A stretch of 64,000 nt of DNA from Deltaproteobacteria bacterium (GTDB lineage: Bacteria > Myxococcota > Myxococcia > SLRQ01): positions 1 to 64,000 of the forward strand of contig SLRQ01000068.1 in assembly GCA_007130885.1 (NCBI GenBank), read 5' to 3'. This document shows, one piece after another, positions 61,440 through 64,000 of the stretch; the stretch's first letter is position 1; each line of letters begins with the position of its first letter. The notes beneath the pieces were generated by a model. That model searched no databases. It saw only the letters and a list, made by a program, of their open reading frames with translations, and was not told the origin of the DNA. The position numbers and the translations under genes were made by a program.

Positions 61440-62909
61440 TCAGCCTTCCGTGGAGTCGACACCACTTCTTGTTATGTACAGGTCGGCCAGCTCGTCAAAT
61501 GCACCCAGTGCGCGAGCCAGCGAAAGCACCGCCATGTCCAGATCGAGCCTGGCGCCCAAGACCTGGGTTTCGGCGACGAAGGCGCGGGTCGTTGCATCGG
61601 TCACATCGAGAGACGTGGCCGCTCCGACCTCGTAGCGGGCCCTGGCCAGCTCGAGCATCTCCTTGGCAAGCTCCGCGGTTCCAGAGAGTCGTTCGAGTTG
61701 GGCTGTCGCCGTTTCCAGGGACAGATAGCCTTGGAGGACCTCTTGCCTTACGCGATCTTCGAGGCTCTCCCTGGCGCGGCGGGCTTGCCTGGCGCGGACA
61801 TGCGCCGACTCGAGCTGCTGCCTGCGCAGCCTTCCTTGATAGATGGGAATGTTCAGGCTGAGCACTGCTTGCCAGGTGAGCTGGTCATCGCGAAGGAATG
61901 TAGCGACCGGGCTGTAGCGCGCGCTGCCCGCTAGATCCAAGCTCGGCAGAAAAGCCATTCTGGAGGCGGTAACGAGGTGATCCGCGGCGGTTACCCGTTG
62001 ATCTAGAGACGCCAGATCATCCCTTTCCTCGATTGCTGATCTGACGGCTTGCTCCGGGGCGGGCTGTTCGACGGTCAGCGGCTCCGGGCTTGCCAGATTG
62101 AACTCGCCCTCATCGCGGGGTCGTCCTATGAGAGTGGCAAGAGCGATTTTCAGGGAATCGAGCGACGATCGAGCCACGCGGACATCTTCCGCGGCGGCGC
62201 GGTGGTCCGTTTGCGCGCGAAGAAGGTCCAAGCGATTGGCGGCGTCGAACTCGACGCGTGCTCTGACCACGTCGAGGTGAGCGGCTGTGTCCTCGAGCTG
62301 CCTTTCCGCCAACCTCAGACCGTCCTGCATGGCAAGAGCCGAGTAGAACACTCCCGCCACGGCGTAGAGCACTTCCGTGCGTAGGTGGCGCTCGTCGAGC
62401 TTCGTCGCGGCGCGAACCTCCCGAACAGCGCGCAAGGTGGGCGCCGCGGAACCCTGGAAGATGTTCTGACGAAGGCTTGCGGAGATGTTCGGTTGGTACA
62501 GGCGCTGAACCAGCCGCTCGGTGCCGTCGGCCTGCATGAAGCGCACCTCCTCGTCGTGACGAGTAACCGAGGCCACCACCGAGGCCGAGGGCCTTAGGGT
62601 TGACCAGGCGCGGTCGAGGTCGATGTCCGCTTCGAACAGCCTGTCCCGTGCTGCTTCGAGATCTCGAGATCCTAGAAGCGCGGCCTGGAAGGCCTGCTCC
62701 AGTGTGAGAACATCACCTCGAGCCTTCTCCACGGGCCGGGCCGTTCCAAACGCCAGACCCGGCCTGGCCGCCGTGGTCGAAACGGACGAAACCATTGCGG
62801 TCGGCGGGCCGAGGGCGGCTGCCGCGCATTGTAGCCACACGGCAAGAAAGGCCCCCGCCGTTCTGAAGAGGATCCGTGGTCTATGGCTGTGAGCCGTCGG
62901 GTGCGTCAT
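61440..62909 (-). CDS. TolC-family outer membrane protein, first gene of an exbBD-tonB operon
   Basis: Outer-membrane export channel. Signal peptide (TAGAFLAVWLQCAAAALG, about 17-34) and two OEP halves (STLRPSASVVASVTRHDEEV and SRMAFLPSLDLAGSARYSPV) over 489 residues. No adaptor or inner-membrane pump gene is adjacent; instead exbB, exbD and tonB follow without space, an unusual combination. The N-terminal 50 residues before the first helix are longer than usual and rich in Ala/Pro. Confidence 0.92.
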   Translation of the reverse strand: MTHPTAHSHRPRILFRTAGAFLAVWLQCAAAALGPPTAMVSSVSTTAARPGLAFGTARPVEKARGDVLTLEQAFQAALLGSRDLEAARDRLFEADIDLDRAWSTLRPSASVVASVTRHDEEVRFMQADGTERLVQRLYQPNISASLRQNIFQGSAAPTLRAVREVRAATKLDERHLRTEVLYAVAGVFYSALAMQDGLRLAERQLEDTAAHLDVVRARVEFDAANRLDLLRAQTDHRAAAEDVRVARSSLDSLKIALATLIGRPRDEGEFNLASPEPLTVEQPAPEQAVRSAIEERDDLASLDQRVTAADHLVTASRMAFLPSLDLAGSARYSPVATFLRDDQLTWQAVLSLNIPIYQGRLRRQQLESAHVRARQARRARESLEDRVRQEVLQGYLSLETATAQLERLSGTAELAKEMLELARARYEVGAATSLDVTDATTRAFVAETQVLGARLDLDMAVLSLARALGAFDELADLYITRSGVDSTEG

Positions 62910-63047
62910 GGTTCTAGCTCCGGCCTAGAGCGCCGTCATGTGCTTCTGGTCTGGACATGCTCGCCTGTAAGTCTTCTCGACAACAGACCTGAAATGACCC
63001 ATGACCCTTTGGGCAAACTCGAGCATCCAAGAACTTTGCCGTCAAGC

Positions 63048-64000
63048 TTACAGCACGGCTTCCATGGCGCTCTGGTCTCCGCTCTTCATGATGTCCGCCT
63101 TCGCCTTGCCCAATGCAACATTTCTTCGGGTGTTGAACTGGGCGACCTTGATCTTGCCGAGGAAGTACTGCGCGTCGGGGTCATCCTCCGCCAATGCTCT
63201 CACCGCCTTGGCATCGGCAGGATCGATCCCCTTGGCTTTGCATATGTCCTCCAGTTTCGGCCAGGCGATGAGAGCCTGCTCCAGCAGCAGCCAGCCCATT
63301 ACGACCGACCCCATGAGGTCCAAGTACGTGGTCGCGTTGAGTATGGGCATGAGCGGGTTGTCGGCACCGTTCTTTGCAAAGTGTGTCGTGACATCCACAA
63401 GCGCCTCTCGTGCTTCGCCGAGGACGGCTATGTCGCGACCCAGGACAGGGTGGGACTCATACGGAGCCACGCTCTTCATCATTAGCCCAATCAGGTTCTT
63501 GAAGTCCGCGCCTCCGCGGCCGGCCAGCTTGCGTCCGACCAGGTCGAGCGCCTGGATCCCGTTGGTGCCTTCGTAGATCGAGGCGATCTTCATATCGCGC
63601 ATGTACTGCTCGACGGGGTACTCGCTAAGATAGCCATAGCCTCCCAAGGTTTGAATCGCGAGCTCGGTCGCCTTGAACCCCTGATCGGTGGAGTAGCCCT
63701 TGGCTATGGGCGTCAACAGCCCCGCCAGCCCTTCATAGAGGGCCTTCTCATCGGGATCCGTGGAGACCTCGGCCAGGTCGAGGTAGAAGCCCGTTCGTAG
63801 CAATAGGGCTCGCGTTCCTTCCCCTATGGCCTTCTGCTGCATGAGCATCTGGCGCACGTCGGGGTGGTGATCGATGGTGACGTCTGGAGAGCCCTTCCCG
63901 GCAAGCAAATCCTTACCCTGTACCCGCTCCTTCGCGTACTCCAGCGCATACTGATAAGCGGCGTTGGCGAGAGCGGCACCCTGAAGGCCTACCTGTATCC
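63048..64000 (-). CDS. Acyl-CoA dehydrogenase, C-terminal part (cut by window edge)
   Basis: FAD-dependent enzyme of fatty-acid beta-oxidation. The frame runs past position 63908 to the edge without a stop (LQGAALANAAYQYALEYAKE, then RVQGKDLL), so the gene begins outside the window. Conserved segments are MRDMKIASIYEGTNGIQALD, the substrate/FAD helix region, and LGGYGYLSEYPVEQYMRD. A C-terminal extension of about 130 residues after the canonical fold (NTRRNVALGKAKADIMKSGD) matches the acyl-CoA dehydrogenase C-terminal domain of FadE5-like enzymes. At least 317 residues are visible. Confidence 0.93.
   Translation of the reverse strand, partial: IQVGLQGAALANAAYQYALEYAKERVQGKDLLAGKGSPDVTIDHHPDVRQMLMQQKAIGEGTRALLLRTGFYLDLAEVSTDPDEKALYEGLAGLLTPIAKGYSTDQGFKATELAIQTLGGYGYLSEYPVEQYMRDMKIASIYEGTNGIQALDLVGRKLAGRGGADFKNLIGLMMKSVAPYESHPVLGRDIAVLGEAREALVDVTTHFAKNGADNPLMPILNATTYLDLMGSVVMGWLLLEQALIAWPKLEDICKAKGIDPADAKAVRALAEDDPDAQYFLGKIKVAQFNTRRNVALGKAKADIMKSGDQSAMEAVL

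Overview
The window is GC-rich bacterial chromosome, and its contents point to a myxobacterium-like organism (Myxococcota, formerly within Deltaproteobacteria). The strongest indications are an mglB-mglA pair close to the Myxococcus polarity proteins, a TolQ/TolR-type motor next to a protein with the AgmX/PglI-type C-terminal domain, long TPR proteins resembling the Agl/Glt gliding machinery, and a very short polysaccharide-export (OPX) lipoprotein beside a beta-barrel gene. There is no rRNA, CRISPR array, prophage or intact insertion sequence. Species cannot be fixed from the window.

Layout. 1-0.54 kb: gene-free, with short repeats. 0.54-7.7 kb (+): lysC, rnr, a glnS carrying a C-terminal YqeY domain, and a PflX-type radical SAM gene. 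8.0-15.5 kb (+): a tamB-like gene overlapping an Omp85 gene with about seven POTRA repeats. 15.6-21.3 kb (+): a tight, unusually GC-rich TolC/adaptor/RND operon whose permease lacks the usual TM4 aspartates. 21.4-23.9 kb (-): a GYF-domain membrane protein and an orphan N-acetyl sugar amidotransferase. 24.2-28.7 kb (+): tex, an SPL-type radical SAM gene and serS.

28.8-33.3 kb (+) is a translation/DNA-metabolism block: tRNA-Ser(UGA), tRNA-Ser(GCU), tRNA-Arg(ACG), tadA, tRNA-Ser(CGA), tRNA-Ser(GGA), SRP RNA, dnaX, ebfC, recR. It holds a full set of serine tRNAs beside serS, and the ACG tRNA beside the deaminase that edits it. 33.4-48.2 kb (+) is the most distinctive part: mglB, mglA, then a chain of overlapping genes for exported TPR and coiled-coil proteins, a TPR lipoprotein, a small exported protein, a TolQ-like channel, two TolR-like proteins (the first with Asn instead of the proton-binding Asp) and a TonB/GltG-like transducer. 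Polarity switch, proton-driven motor and envelope-spanning scaffold thus sit in one locus. 48.3-51.0 kb (+) encodes a probable composite OPX/beta-barrel polysaccharide exporter.

51.1-62.9 kb (-) holds recA, comM and cinA (transformation and recombination), pgpA and pssA (phospholipid synthesis), an RluA-type pseudouridine synthase, a KamA-type aminomutase, and a four-gene tolC-exbB-exbD-tonB operon. The right edge cuts an acyl-CoA dehydrogenase gene (-).

A structure not explained by genes is a dispersed imperfect palindrome bounded by CTAG, in two copies (24102-24208 and 50994-51088). Its arms differ between copies but keep pairing in the central stem. In the second copy the left CTAG supplies the stop codon of the OPX gene.
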